Shown here piece after piece: positions 24,957 to 34,271 of a DNA stretch of 64,000 nt. The stretch is from Cytophagaceae bacterium. Lineage in GTDB: Bacteria; Bacteroidota; Bacteroidia; Cytophagales; Spirosomataceae. Both the position numbers and the translations under genes were made by a program. Location of the stretch: the NCBI GenBank assembly GCA_016722655.1, contig JADKIR010000004.1:682001-746000 (forward strand), written 5' to 3'. The notes under the pieces were generated by a model. It ran no database searches. It was not told where the DNA came from and was given only the letters and a program-made list of their open reading frames with translations. Each line of letters opens with the position of its first letter. Within the stretch, counting starts at the first letter, position 1.

Positions 24957-26003
24957 ATGAAAATTTCGATAAAAATCGTTTCGCTATTTTTGGTGTCAGG
25001 TCTTTTTTCTTGCGAAAAAAAGGACTCGCTGGATATTGACCCCAATGAACCCCTGTTTACTATACCTGAGGGTTTTCCTGAACCGAAATACAAAATGGAG
25101 TCAAATCCAATTACCGCTGATGGTTTTCTATTAGGGAAAAAATTATTTTTTGATGGACGTCTTTCCCGTGATGGTACAATAAGTTGTGCCGAATGCCATA
25201 GTCAACCTTATGCATTTACGCACCACAGCCATGCCGTAAGTCATGGTATCGACGACCGTGTTGGTATCAGAAATGCCCCGGGTCTAATGAATCTGGCCTG
25301 GCAGGATAAGTTTTTTTGGGATGGAGGGGTATTTGACCTGGATCTTTTTTCTATCGCCCCCATTCAAAATCCCAATGAAATGGACGAAACGGTTACCAAC
25401 GTTATCGAAAAGCTCAAAAAAGACAAGGAATATCCTGCCTTATTTAAAAAGGCATTTGGTACTGAAGAAGTTACTACTCAGCGATTTCTGAAAGCACTGT
25501 CGCAATATATGCTGACATTGGTTACAGCAAACTCGAAATATGATCAATACAAGGCCGGTAAAACTACTTTTTCCAATGATGAAAAAGAAGGTTTGAGACT
25601 TTTTACCGAGAAAGGATGTGCCGGATGCCATCCCGCCCCTCTCTTTACCGATCATTCGTTCAGATCTACAGGCCTCGACACAGGATATTTCAGAGATACC
25701 CTCGATACCGGCAGAGGCAGGATTACTGAACAAAAAGAAGACGACTTCAAATTCAAAGTACCAACACTCAGGAATATTGCCTACACTTTTCCTTACATGC
25801 ATGATGGTCGGTTTCAGACTTTGGAAGAAGCACTGGAACATTACAACAGCGGGGTAGTAAACCTACCCAATCTGGACCCGGCATTTAAGAAAAATACCAA
25901 ATTGGGTATTCAGATGACTCCAACAGAAAAAAAACAATTGGTAGTATTTCTGAATACACTTACTGATGAAGATTTCTTAAAAAATAAACGATTCTCTTAC
26001 TAA
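24957..26003 (+). CDS. mbnH: MbnH-like dihaem cytochrome c peroxidase
   Basis: 348 residues of the MauG/CCP family. Lipobox LFSC (Cys19). Two haem-binding motifs, CAECH (77-81) and CAGCH (221-225). MbnH members are dihaem enzymes that modify a tryptophan of their partner MbnP. Without the partner context the same sequence could be a peroxide-scavenging CCP. The upstream MbnP gene favours MbnH. It is located in the periplasm or on the outer membrane, as the lipobox shows. Confidence 0.85.
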   Translation: MKISIKIVSLFLVSGLFSCEKKDSLDIDPNEPLFTIPEGFPEPKYKMESNPITADGFLLGKKLFFDGRLSRDGTISCAECHSQPYAFTHHSHAVSHGIDDRVGIRNAPGLMNLAWQDKFFWDGGVFDLDLFSIAPIQNPNEMDETVTNVIEKLKKDKEYPALFKKAFGTEEVTTQRFLKALSQYMLTLVTANSKYDQYKAGKTTFSNDEKEGLRLFTEKGCAGCHPAPLFTDHSFRSTGLDTGYFRDTLDTGRGRITEQKEDDFKFKVPTLRNIAYTFPYMHDGRFQTLEEALEHYNSGVVNLPNLDPAFKKNTKLGIQMTPTEKKQLVVFLNTLTDEDFLKNKRFSY

Positions 26004-26006
26004 AAA

Positions 26007-26561
26007 ATGAAAATCTCAAGAAAACAGGCATTAAAGACCGCCCTGGCAGGTTTGGTGAGTATTCCGGCGGTGGCCCGTAACCATCATTCAAATAAATCAC
26101 AAGATTTTATAAATGAATTTTCGGAAGCCTGGAAAAGTTCAAGAGATTACACTTTGAAGGTATTTAACCAAATGCCCGAAGAAAAATTTGAATATAAATA
26201 TACTCCTGAATCATTTTCATTCAGAACGCAGTTTGTGCATTGCATCACTTTTAACGCTGCTCAATTGTGCGGAAGGCTTAACCTGAAAAACCCAAACGAA
26301 ACAAAAAAGAAAGAATATTGGTCAAAACTCACCAAGGTAGAGCTCGAGGCTGAGTTAAATAATTTTTATGATTGGGTTGAAAAAACTCTGAAAGATCTGC
26401 CTGAAAAAACTTTGGAAAAAGAGGAAGCTTATGCAGGTGGAAATATCCCGGTTTGGAGATTATTTTATGCTTTGGAAAATCATATTATTCATCATCGGGG
26501 GCAAGCTATTTGTTATCTAAGACTCAATGGCATTACCCCCATTGGATATATTGGTTGGTAA
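26007..26561 (+). CDS. Exported DinB-like protein
   Basis: 184 residues, starting 4 bp after mbnH. The N-terminus (SRKQALKTALAGLVSIPAVA) is a Sec or weak Tat-like signal peptide, so the protein is exported. The rest is a DinB-like four-helix domain with a probable metal-binding histidine set (FVHCITFN near residue 73 and NHIIHHRGQ near 158-166). DinB relatives include metal-dependent thiol transferases, normally cytoplasmic. Export and linkage to MbnPH suggest a metal or thiol role outside the cell, which is inference. Confidence 0.85.
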   Translation: MKISRKQALKTALAGLVSIPAVARNHHSNKSQDFINEFSEAWKSSRDYTLKVFNQMPEEKFEYKYTPESFSFRTQFVHCITFNAAQLCGRLNLKNPNETKKKEYWSKLTKVELEAELNNFYDWVEKTLKDLPEKTLEKEEAYAGGNIPVWRLFYALENHIIHHRGQAICYLRLNGITPIGYIGW

Positions 26562-26644
26562 AAATCAGCTTTTTTTTAATGTAGAAATAAAATATTCTTT
26601 TAATTTCAAACAATTTTTAAATTTTAAACCAAATAAATACTTCA

Positions 26645-27019
26645 ATGAAAAAAGTACTTTTTGTCCTTGTTATCAGTTTATTATCCCTTAACTCTTTTGC
26701 TCAGGATGCCAAATGGGCCCAATTAGATGATTATCACGCAATTATGTCAAAAACTTTTCACCCAGCCGAAGAAGGTAATCTTAAGCCGGTTCTTGAAAAT
26801 GCCGCCTCTTTAGCCAAAGCAGCTACTGTTTTGAAAATGTCTGAAGTTCCTGCCGGTTTTCAAAAACCAGGTGTGAAAGAAGTTTTGAAAAAGTTGGAAA
26901 AAGAATCAAAAGGCCTTGCCAAAATGGTTACTAAAGGCAAATCAGAAGAAGAATTGAAAAAAGCTATTTATGCTTTGCATGACCGGTTCCATGAAGTAAT
27001 GGAAGTTTGTCATCATTAA
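26645..27019 (+). CDS. Small exported helical protein with His/Cys tail
   Basis: 124 residues with a signal peptide (ending NSFAQ, about residue 20). The mature part is alpha-helical and rich in K, E and A. Histidines sit at YHAIMSKTFHP (near residue 30) and in the last residues HDRFHEVMEVCHH. This resembles small four-helix metal or haem proteins, although no CXXCH is present. It is followed after 64 bp by the YHS gene, which points to a metal-related function. I do not recognise the family. Confidence 0.72.
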   Translation: MKKVLFVLVISLLSLNSFAQDAKWAQLDDYHAIMSKTFHPAEEGNLKPVLENAASLAKAATVLKMSEVPAGFQKPGVKEVLKKLEKESKGLAKMVTKGKSEEELKKAIYALHDRFHEVMEVCHH

Positions 27020-27082
27020 TATTTTTGCTTTCGGCATTTTGCCCTCGGCATTCAGAAAAGAAAAAATTTTAAAATTAAAAAG

Positions 27083-27352
27083 ATGAAAAAAATAATTTTA
27101 ACCGCTATGATTTTTGCCTCTGTGGCAAGCTTAGCAACCTGGGCCCAACAGGAACCCACCAAAAAATCAAAAAAGAAAGCTAAAGCTGAAACAGCTGTTT
27201 TAAAAGAAGATGGTATCGACCCGGTATGTAAAATGAAAGTTAAAAAAGGAAGTACCATTACACATACTCATGAAGGTGTTCAATATGGTTTTTGCAATCC
27301 AATGTGTAAGGATAATTTTGTAAAAAGCCCTGAGAAGTTTTTGAAAAAATAG
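27083..27352 (+). CDS. Exported YHS-domain protein
   Basis: 89 residues: signal peptide (ending TWAQQ), a lysine-rich linker, and a YHS domain (about residues 46-88: DPVCKMKVKKG, then YGFCNPMCKDNFVKSPEKF). The YHS domain binds metal through its cysteines and often accompanies copper-handling enzymes and transporters. Its TAG is followed four bases later by the TTG start of the PepSY gene, so the two are coupled. Confidence 0.88.
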   Translation: MKKIILTAMIFASVASLATWAQQEPTKKSKKKAKAETAVLKEDGIDPVCKMKVKKGSTITHTHEGVQYGFCNPMCKDNFVKSPEKFLKK

Positions 27353-27356
27353 CATC

Positions 27357-28454
27357 TTGTTTAGTAAACCTGCTTTGCGTTTGACCTATAAAGTCCATAA
27401 GTGGCTTGGACTTTTCTCAGGCTTTTTTCTGCTGATTTATGGGCTCAGTGGGTCAATCCTCGTTTATAAGGATTCACTGGAAGACTATTTCTATCAAAAA
27501 GAAATTAAGCCTGAAGGTCAAAAGCAAAGTTTGGATACTATTTATAAAAAAATAACGCAATTATACCCTAATCTTGATGGGCTGGCATGGGTCAATCCCT
27601 CCGGTGAAACTACAAAGCCCTATAGATTCAGATTGTACATCAACGACGCCAGACTGATTTCTTATGATTTAGGTGCTTTAGACATTAACCAATATACAGG
27701 TGAAATCATCAGACATGGCCGCGGCGATGATCTGGAGGTCGGCTGGATCGAGTGGATATTTCAGTTGCATTTTTCGCTGCATCTGGGTATGCCGGGAGCG
27801 GCACTTACTGCCATTTTTGGGCTAACTATGCTCATTTCGATACTTACTGGCCTGATAGTTTACCGAAAAAACATCTTGAAAGTGTTGACTTTCAGAAACA
27901 AAATCAGAAACCAAAACTGGCGGATACTATCTTCAGACCTGCATCGGGTGGTGGGTGTGTGGTCATTGATTTTTAACATCATAATCTTTTTTACCGGCTT
28001 CTGGATGAATCTTTTTGCTTTTGAAAAAGAAACCTGGGAAAAAGAAACTATCCCTACTCCCAAAAACACACCGGCAGGCATATCATTTGACAAACTTTAT
28101 GCCCAAGCCCGGCAAATCAGGCCCGAAATGCAGGCAGAGTATGTGTATTTTCCTACACAGCCGAAAAGAAAATTCAGCATCAGAGGAAAGCTGGGGGCAC
28201 AAAACGAGCTGTTTGCCGGTGGAAATTCCATAGTTTTTGATGCTCAAACCGGAAAATTATTAAAAATCGGCACCTTCGAAAATCTGAGTTTCCCGGATAA
28301 ACTGGAAGCTCTGATGTTCCCACTTCATGTGGGCAATTTCGGCGGGCATTTTCTCAAAATCCTTTTTATCATCATAGGTCTTACCCCCGGTTTGTTGTCT
28401 GTAACCGGCTTCCTGCTTTGGTGGAGAAGAAAATCAAAACCTTCATTTTTATGA
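27357..28454 (+). CDS. PepSY-associated transmembrane protein
   Basis: 365 residues starting from a TTG (27357), because no ATG lies upstream of the conserved start of the first helix. Four membrane helices: LGLFSGFFLLIYGLSGSILVY, then a periplasmic domain of about 110 residues, HFSLHLGMPGAALTAIFGLTMLISILTGLIVY, the haem-like histidine in HRVVGVWSLIFNII, and a final helix before LWWRRK. This PepSY-TM family is common next to metal-uptake genes and may act as a membrane reductase. The neighbouring YHS and CDVCGCG genes point to copper. Confidence 0.85.
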   Translation: MFSKPALRLTYKVHKWLGLFSGFFLLIYGLSGSILVYKDSLEDYFYQKEIKPEGQKQSLDTIYKKITQLYPNLDGLAWVNPSGETTKPYRFRLYINDARLISYDLGALDINQYTGEIIRHGRGDDLEVGWIEWIFQLHFSLHLGMPGAALTAIFGLTMLISILTGLIVYRKNILKVLTFRNKIRNQNWRILSSDLHRVVGVWSLIFNIIIFFTGFWMNLFAFEKETWEKETIPTPKNTPAGISFDKLYAQARQIRPEMQAEYVYFPTQPKRKFSIRGKLGAQNELFAGGNSIVFDAQTGKLLKIGTFENLSFPDKLEALMFPLHVGNFGGHFLKILFIIIGLTPGLLSVTGFLLWWRRKSKPSFL

Positions 28455-29353
28455 AAAAATTATTTACGATACTCCTCGTTTCGATAAATCTTTCGGCCAC
28501 TGCATGTGATGTGTGTGGATGCGGAAACGGCTCCTCATTTTTTGGCATCTTGCCTCAATCACATTTTAAATTTGGAGGAATAAGATTTCAGAATAAACTA
28601 TATGAATCACACTTTACAAGTAAGCTGCTCCGCACTGAAGAAAGCTTCCATTCTATTGAGCCATGGCTAAGGTTTTATCCAGTAAAAAAGACTCAATTGG
28701 TTTTGATGGGTTCTTACCAATACAATGCCCAAACCATGGTAGCATCGGGAGATAAAAAGACGCTGGAAGGATTTGGAGATGTGGCGGCTTTGGCTCACTA
28801 TAATGTAATCAATACCTTTATGGACAGCACTGCTCACACTTTTGACCACATTTGGCTCCTGGGTGGAGGCATAAAACTCCCCACCGGAAAATATGACTAT
28901 GCTATGAACTCCGATGAAGTAGCCAATCCCAACTTTCAGCTCGGTACAGGCTCGGTGGACTACACCCTTAGCAGTATTTATACCATTAGAAAAGGCTCTT
29001 ACGGCCTCAACACCGACCTGAGCTACAAAATCAACGGCACCAACAAAAATCATTATAAGTTTGCCAACAAAAGCCGGGCAATTGTCAACGCCTTCGGGCA
29101 GTATTATCTGGGAGACTTCACGCTTTTACCCAATGTAGGTGCTCTGGCAGAATACGCCACTTTTGACAAGCAAAACGGCATCAACAACCTGTTTTCGGGT
29201 GGGTACATGGTCAATGCCATGATAGGCTCAGAGATTTATTACAAAAAAATCACGGCGGGTTTCTCGATGCAGTTGCCCCTTGCCGGCAACCTTTCCGACG
29301 GCCAGCTACGCATGAATCATAGTTTTATGGGGCATCTGACGTTGTTGTTTTAA
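28451..29353 (+). CDS. Outer-membrane protein beginning CDVCGCG
   Basis: 300 residues from the ATG at 28451, chosen because the signal peptide (MKKLFTILLVSINLSATA) starts there. The mature protein begins with CDVCGCGNGSSFFG. The rest has alternating aromatic beta-strands and ends in a strand with terminal Phe (SFMGHLTLLF), as in outer-membrane barrels. Its start overlaps the end of the PepSY gene. The cysteine cluster could bind copper or iron at the mouth of the barrel. The function is otherwise unknown. Confidence 0.75.
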   Translation: MKKLFTILLVSINLSATACDVCGCGNGSSFFGILPQSHFKFGGIRFQNKLYESHFTSKLLRTEESFHSIEPWLRFYPVKKTQLVLMGSYQYNAQTMVASGDKKTLEGFGDVAALAHYNVINTFMDSTAHTFDHIWLLGGGIKLPTGKYDYAMNSDEVANPNFQLGTGSVDYTLSSIYTIRKGSYGLNTDLSYKINGTNKNHYKFANKSRAIVNAFGQYYLGDFTLLPNVGALAEYATFDKQNGINNLFSGGYMVNAMIGSEIYYKKITAGFSMQLPLAGNLSDGQLRMNHSFMGHLTLLF

Positions 29354-29566
29354 CAATTCTTTTCAAGCCATAATTAGTGATTTGGGGCAAGCTAACACGT
29401 TAATTTGTAATTGATTAGCTGTTTCTATTTTTATGACCTATCTGCTGATATCATTCTAGTAAGCATGGCTCCCTTTTCAAAAGCATTCAATCTAAACAAA
29501 AATCAAAATTTGATTTGAATACTCAGTTGGACACATTTTTTGTAACTTAGACTCAAATTTTATTTT

Positions 29567-30499
29567 ATGAAAAAACTTTTGTGGCTGGTATTGCTTGCAT
29601 TCAATTGTTTCGCTCAGGCTCCTTCAAATTATTCCTCCTCAGCCATCGAAGCATCCAAATCCTGGATCGATGTCGATTATGTGGGAGATGGAATCATAGG
29701 ACATAAGTTGGACATTTTTCTACCCAAAAAAGGGAAAGGACCTTTTCCTGTTGTTGTAATGGTATATGGCAGTGCTTTTTTCTCAAATTCTTCAAAAGCA
29801 AGCTGTTTTTCAGGCAATAATGGACAGTCACTCCTAAAAAAAGGCTTTGCTGTGGTAACGATTAACCACCGGTCAAGCCGTGATGCCATTTGGCCGGCAC
29901 AGATTCATGATGTAAAAGCCGCCATAAGGTTTATTAGAGCCAATGCCAGCCAGTTTTCTTTAGATAACTCATTTATCGGTATCACAGGATTTTCCTCAGG
30001 CGGTCACCTTTCTACCATGGCCGGGGTAACTTCTCATTCTAAAAACGAGAAAATCAATGGCTTAGAGATTGATCTGGAAGGCAATCTGGGTAAATACAAA
30101 GAAACTTCAAGTCACGTTGATGCCGTTGTTGATTTTTTTGGACCTACAGATTTTCTGTTGATGGATTCTTGCGGGAGTAGCATGAAACACGATGACCCTA
30201 ATTCTCCGGAATCTACACTCGTAGGAGGGCCGATTCAGGAAAATAAAGACAAAGTTGCATTGGCCAATCCGCTCTCTTACGTTTCGGCTGGTGATCCTCC
30301 TTTTTTAATATTTCATGGAAACAAAGACCCGCTGGTGCCGCATTGTCAAAGTGAAATACTTTATAAAAAATTGCAGGAAAATGACATAGAAAGCGAATTG
30401 GTGATTGTTGATGGTGGTGGGCATGGTCCCGGTGTTATGATTGATAAATATTTAGACAAAATGGTTGATTTTTTTAAATCAAAAATAAAAACTAAATAG
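29567..30499 (+). CDS. Exported alpha/beta hydrolase, esterase-like
   Basis: 310 residues with a signal peptide (ending CFAQA, about residue 18). The fold is that of the dienelactone-hydrolase/acetyl-esterase group. The oxyanion region is VVMVYGSAFFS, the nucleophile elbow is GFSSGGH (about residues 143-149), and the later acid and histidine are near GNKDPLVP and GGGHGPG. It probably removes acyl groups from polysaccharide or aromatic esters outside the cytoplasm. It is the first gene of the catabolic run. Confidence 0.85.
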   Translation: MKKLLWLVLLAFNCFAQAPSNYSSSAIEASKSWIDVDYVGDGIIGHKLDIFLPKKGKGPFPVVVMVYGSAFFSNSSKASCFSGNNGQSLLKKGFAVVTINHRSSRDAIWPAQIHDVKAAIRFIRANASQFSLDNSFIGITGFSSGGHLSTMAGVTSHSKNEKINGLEIDLEGNLGKYKETSSHVDAVVDFFGPTDFLLMDSCGSSMKHDDPNSPESTLVGGPIQENKDKVALANPLSYVSAGDPPFLIFHGNKDPLVPHCQSEILYKKLQENDIESELVIVDGGGHGPGVMIDKYLDKMVDFFKSKIKTK

Positions 30500-30595
30500 T
30501 ATTAACTTATTGTACAGCAATTAGAAAATAAAAAATATTAGCCAAAAAAATTGAAGCTTCATAAGTATTACTCAGATATCAAACCTTAAATTATC

Positions 30596-32110
30596 ATGAA
30601 AAAACTAATCTTTCTTACTTTAATTTCCATTTCCACATTTGCCCAGACCATTATCAAAACAACTAACGGAAAGGTTGAAGGATACTCAAAGGAAAATCTG
30701 AGAATTTTTAAAGGAATACCATTTGCTGCACCTCCAATAGGTGAGCTGCGTTGGAAAGCACCCCAACCCGTGAAAAACTGGACAGGAGTGAAAAAGTGTA
30801 CCGGGTTTTCATCGAGCCCGATTCAGAATAAACCGGCACCATTTTATTGCTGGTCAGAGGAGTTTATCGCCAAACCGGAGCCTTTGAGCGAGGATTGTTT
30901 GTATCTCAATGTATGGACAACCGCTAAAAAATCCGGAGAGAAACAACCGGTAATGCTTTGGATTTATGGTGGAGGTCTAAATAGCGGTTCAGCCAATTGC
31001 GATATATATGATGGAGAAGAATTGGCCAAAAAAGGGGTGGTTTTTGTCAGTATCAATTATCGGGTGGGTGTATTGGGTTTCATGGTTCATCCCGATTTAA
31101 GTAAAGAATCAGGGTATAATTCGTCCGGAAATTATGGGTTTCTTGATCAGATTGCTGCTTTGAAATGGGTTCAGAAAAATATTGCGGCTTTTGGTGGCGA
31201 CCCAAATAATGTCACCATATTAGGTCAATCTGCCGGAGCATTTAGTGTAAATGCCCTGATCGCTTCGCCATTGGCCAAAGGATTGTTCCAAAAAGCGATT
31301 CCGCAAAGCGGAGGACTGTTGGCCAGAATGACGGGGCAAACCTTAAATATTGCCGAAAAACAAGGTTTGAAATTTATGGAATATGCCAAATGCAATTCTA
31401 TTTCTGATTTAAGAAAAATTTCTGCGGAGGAGTTGCAACAACTTAGTAACAGCAATGCCTCGGGTCGATTTGGAGTAACTTTGGATGGATATGTGCTCCC
31501 AAGCAATATTTTGGAACATTTTCAAAATAAAAAGCATAATCAGGTACCCATAATGACTGGTTGGGTAACGGGTGACGGCAGTTTTTTGGGAGAAAACAAA
31601 ATGACCGCCGAAGAATATATAAAGGAGGCTCAAACAAAATATGAAGACAAAGCAGAGGAATTCCTGAGCATTTTTCCGGCATCGACCAACGATGAAGTAA
31701 AGGCCATGAAACAAAAGCAAACACTTATGGGCTTTGCCGGACTACCTTCCCATTTACTTGCGATTTTAACCGACAAACCTGCTTATCTTTATCAGTTTAG
31801 TCATGTACCGCCTGATAAACCCGACTTTCCCAATTACGGGGCATTTCATACTTCAGAAGTGCCTTATGCTTTACATACCTTACACACCTGGCAGCGTCCA
31901 TGGCAGCAGCTTGATAAAGAAATTGAAAATACGATGTCGAGCTATTGGGTGAATTTTGCCAAAACAGGAAATCCCAATGGCCCCGGCTTGCCGGAATGGA
32001 AAGTTTATGATAAAAATGTGGGAAATATTATGAGTTTAGGGGATAAAATAGAAACCCGGGCCGGGATGTTTAAGAAAGAATTTGATTTTTTGGAAGCCAA
32101 TCAAAAATAA
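30596..32110 (+). CDS. Exported carboxylesterase, type B
   Basis: 504 residues with a signal peptide (ending TFAQT, about 18). Typical type B signatures: EDCLYLNVW (about residues 102-110), the nucleophile elbow GQSAGAFSV (about 205-213), and the later HTSEVPYAL histidine (about 422). It hydrolyses carboxylic esters and is probably periplasmic. With the neighbouring esterases and GH42 it suggests breakdown of an acylated glycan or plant-like polymer. Confidence 0.9.
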   Translation: MKKLIFLTLISISTFAQTIIKTTNGKVEGYSKENLRIFKGIPFAAPPIGELRWKAPQPVKNWTGVKKCTGFSSSPIQNKPAPFYCWSEEFIAKPEPLSEDCLYLNVWTTAKKSGEKQPVMLWIYGGGLNSGSANCDIYDGEELAKKGVVFVSINYRVGVLGFMVHPDLSKESGYNSSGNYGFLDQIAALKWVQKNIAAFGGDPNNVTILGQSAGAFSVNALIASPLAKGLFQKAIPQSGGLLARMTGQTLNIAEKQGLKFMEYAKCNSISDLRKISAEELQQLSNSNASGRFGVTLDGYVLPSNILEHFQNKKHNQVPIMTGWVTGDGSFLGENKMTAEEYIKEAQTKYEDKAEEFLSIFPASTNDEVKAMKQKQTLMGFAGLPSHLLAILTDKPAYLYQFSHVPPDKPDFPNYGAFHTSEVPYALHTLHTWQRPWQQLDKEIENTMSSYWVNFAKTGNPNGPGLPEWKVYDKNVGNIMSLGDKIETRAGMFKKEFDFLEANQK

Positions 32111-32155
32111 AGAACTGCCAATTACCTTTTTGAAAAATTTAGAATTTAAACTAAA

Positions 32156-34243
32156 ATGAAAAAATTACTTTTTACTTTTTCCTTGTCGCTTATTGCCATT
32201 CTTGGATTTGCTCAAAAGCAGGATAAACTATTGTTCGGCGTTGCCTATTACGACGAATACATGCCTTATGACCGCCTCGATAAGGATATTGAGATGATGA
32301 AAGATGCGGGCATCAATGTGGTCAGAATAGCCGAGTCAACCTGGAGTACGGTGGAACCGCAAGACAATGTCTGGGATTTTAAAAGTATTGACCGCGTGCT
32401 GAATGCCATGCACAAAGCCGGCATAAAAGTGATTGTGGGCACACCTACTTATGCTTTCCCAACATGGCTGGCCAAAAAATACCCTGAAATTCTCGCCACC
32501 ACTGCAAGAGGCAAAAATCTCTATGGTACAAGACAAAATATGGACATCACCAATGAACATTTCAGATTCCATGCCGAGAGGGTGATCAGGAAAATCATGG
32601 AGCATGTAAAGGATCATCCGGCCATCATTGGGTATCAGGTTGACAACGAAACTAAGCATTATGGCACGGCAGGTGAAAATGTACAAAAGGCATTTGTAGC
32701 TTATATGAAAGAAAAATATAAGACTTTAGATGCTGTAAACAAGGCTTTTGGTTTAGATTATTGGAGTAACAGAATCAACAATTGGGACGATTTCCCGACA
32801 GTAAATGGTACTTACAGTGCTTCAATAAATGCAAGTTTGAATTCCGAATTTTCAAAATTTCAACGTCAGATTGTCACTGATTATCTGGCATGGCAAACCA
32901 AAATCGTAAAAGAATATGCCAGGTCCGGACAGTTTGTAACCCAAAATTTTGACCTTGACTGGCATAGATATTCTAATTCTTACGGAATCCAAACCGATGT
33001 AGATCATTTTGCCGCTGCAAAAGCTCTGGATATAGCTGGGATTGACATTTATCATCCTACTCAGGATAATCTCACAGGAATAGAAATATCATTAGGTGGC
33101 GATTTGGCCCGCTCAATGAAAAACAAAAATTATTTAGTAATCGAAACCGAAGCACAGGGTTTTCCTCAGTGGGTGCCCTATCCCGGTCAGTTAAGGTTGC
33201 AAGCATTTAGTCACCTGGCTTCTGGAGCCAACATTCTCGAATATTGGCACTGGCATTCGATTCACAATTCGGCAGAAACCTATTGGAAAGGGCTTTTAAG
33301 CCATGATTTTGAACCCAATCCCACCTATATCGAGGCTAAAACCATCGGAAAAGATTTTGCCCGAATGAGTGACAAACTTATCAATCTCAAAAAAACCAAC
33401 GAAGTAGCCATACTTTTCAGTAACGAGGCACAGACCGCATTCAATGCTTTCAGTTTTAGATGGGGGGCAAATGAAACCTACAATGATATTCTCAGACCGT
33501 ATTATGATGCATTGTACAAAATGAATGTGGGGACTGATTTTATTGATGGCACTAAGAACCCCGATTTAAGTAAATACAAACTCATCATTGTTCCGGTTCT
33601 TTATGCCGCTTCTGATGATATTCTGAAAAAACTCAATCAATACGTAAAAGATGGCGGTCATGTGCTTTACACTTTCAAAAGTGGTTTTTCTGATGAAAAT
33701 GTGAAAGTAAGAAGCACCCTGCAGCCGGGACACATCAATGAAGCCTGCGGGATTTCATACAGTCAATTTACTGTTCCTGAGCATGTTGTTTTGAAAAATG
33801 ATCCATTTGGAGTAGGAAAAGACAATCAGGTAAATACCTGGATGGAACTCATAACACCTACCACAGCCAAAGTACTGGCATACTACGATCACCCGGCTTG
33901 GAGCAATTATGCGGCCATCACCCGAAATCAGTTTGGAAAAGGTTCGGCCACTTATGTAGGCTGTATTACCCCACAGATTTTGACCGAAAAAATTGTTAAA
34001 AATACAATAGAAAATGCAGGTCTTTGGAAAACTGAGCAGCAATTTGCTTTTCCGGTTATTTTGAAAACCGGGGTTAATCAATCGGGTAAAAGGATTCGAT
34101 ATGTTTTTAATTATTCGGCAGTGCCTCAGAAAATTAACTATGTTTTTGGAAGTGGTACCGAGCTACTTTCAAATCAACCTGTATCAAAAGATTCTGAATT
34201 GAATATCGAACCCTGGGGAGTGAGGATTGTGGAGGAAAATTAA
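32156..34243 (+). CDS. GH42-type beta-galactosidase, exported
   Basis: 695 residues with a signal peptide (ending GFAQK). A GH42 (beta-galactosidase A) barrel begins VAYYDEYMP. The acid/base Glu165 lies in QVDNETKH, and the nucleophile is Glu330 or Glu332 (VIETEAQGFPQW). A Rossmann-like trimerisation domain (KLIIVPVLYAASDDIL) and a small beta-domain follow. It removes terminal beta-galactose from oligosaccharides. No SusCD pair is nearby. It is the enzymatic core of this catabolic run. Confidence 0.93.
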   Translation: MKKLLFTFSLSLIAILGFAQKQDKLLFGVAYYDEYMPYDRLDKDIEMMKDAGINVVRIAESTWSTVEPQDNVWDFKSIDRVLNAMHKAGIKVIVGTPTYAFPTWLAKKYPEILATTARGKNLYGTRQNMDITNEHFRFHAERVIRKIMEHVKDHPAIIGYQVDNETKHYGTAGENVQKAFVAYMKEKYKTLDAVNKAFGLDYWSNRINNWDDFPTVNGTYSASINASLNSEFSKFQRQIVTDYLAWQTKIVKEYARSGQFVTQNFDLDWHRYSNSYGIQTDVDHFAAAKALDIAGIDIYHPTQDNLTGIEISLGGDLARSMKNKNYLVIETEAQGFPQWVPYPGQLRLQAFSHLASGANILEYWHWHSIHNSAETYWKGLLSHDFEPNPTYIEAKTIGKDFARMSDKLINLKKTNEVAILFSNEAQTAFNAFSFRWGANETYNDILRPYYDALYKMNVGTDFIDGTKNPDLSKYKLIIVPVLYAASDDILKKLNQYVKDGGHVLYTFKSGFSDENVKVRSTLQPGHINEACGISYSQFTVPEHVVLKNDPFGVGKDNQVNTWMELITPTTAKVLAYYDHPAWSNYAAITRNQFGKGSATYVGCITPQILTEKIVKNTIENAGLWKTEQQFAFPVILKTGVNQSGKRIRYVFNYSAVPQKINYVFGSGTELLSNQPVSKDSELNIEPWGVRIVEEN

Positions 34244-34271
34244 ATTTTTAAAAATTATTAAACTATTAATT

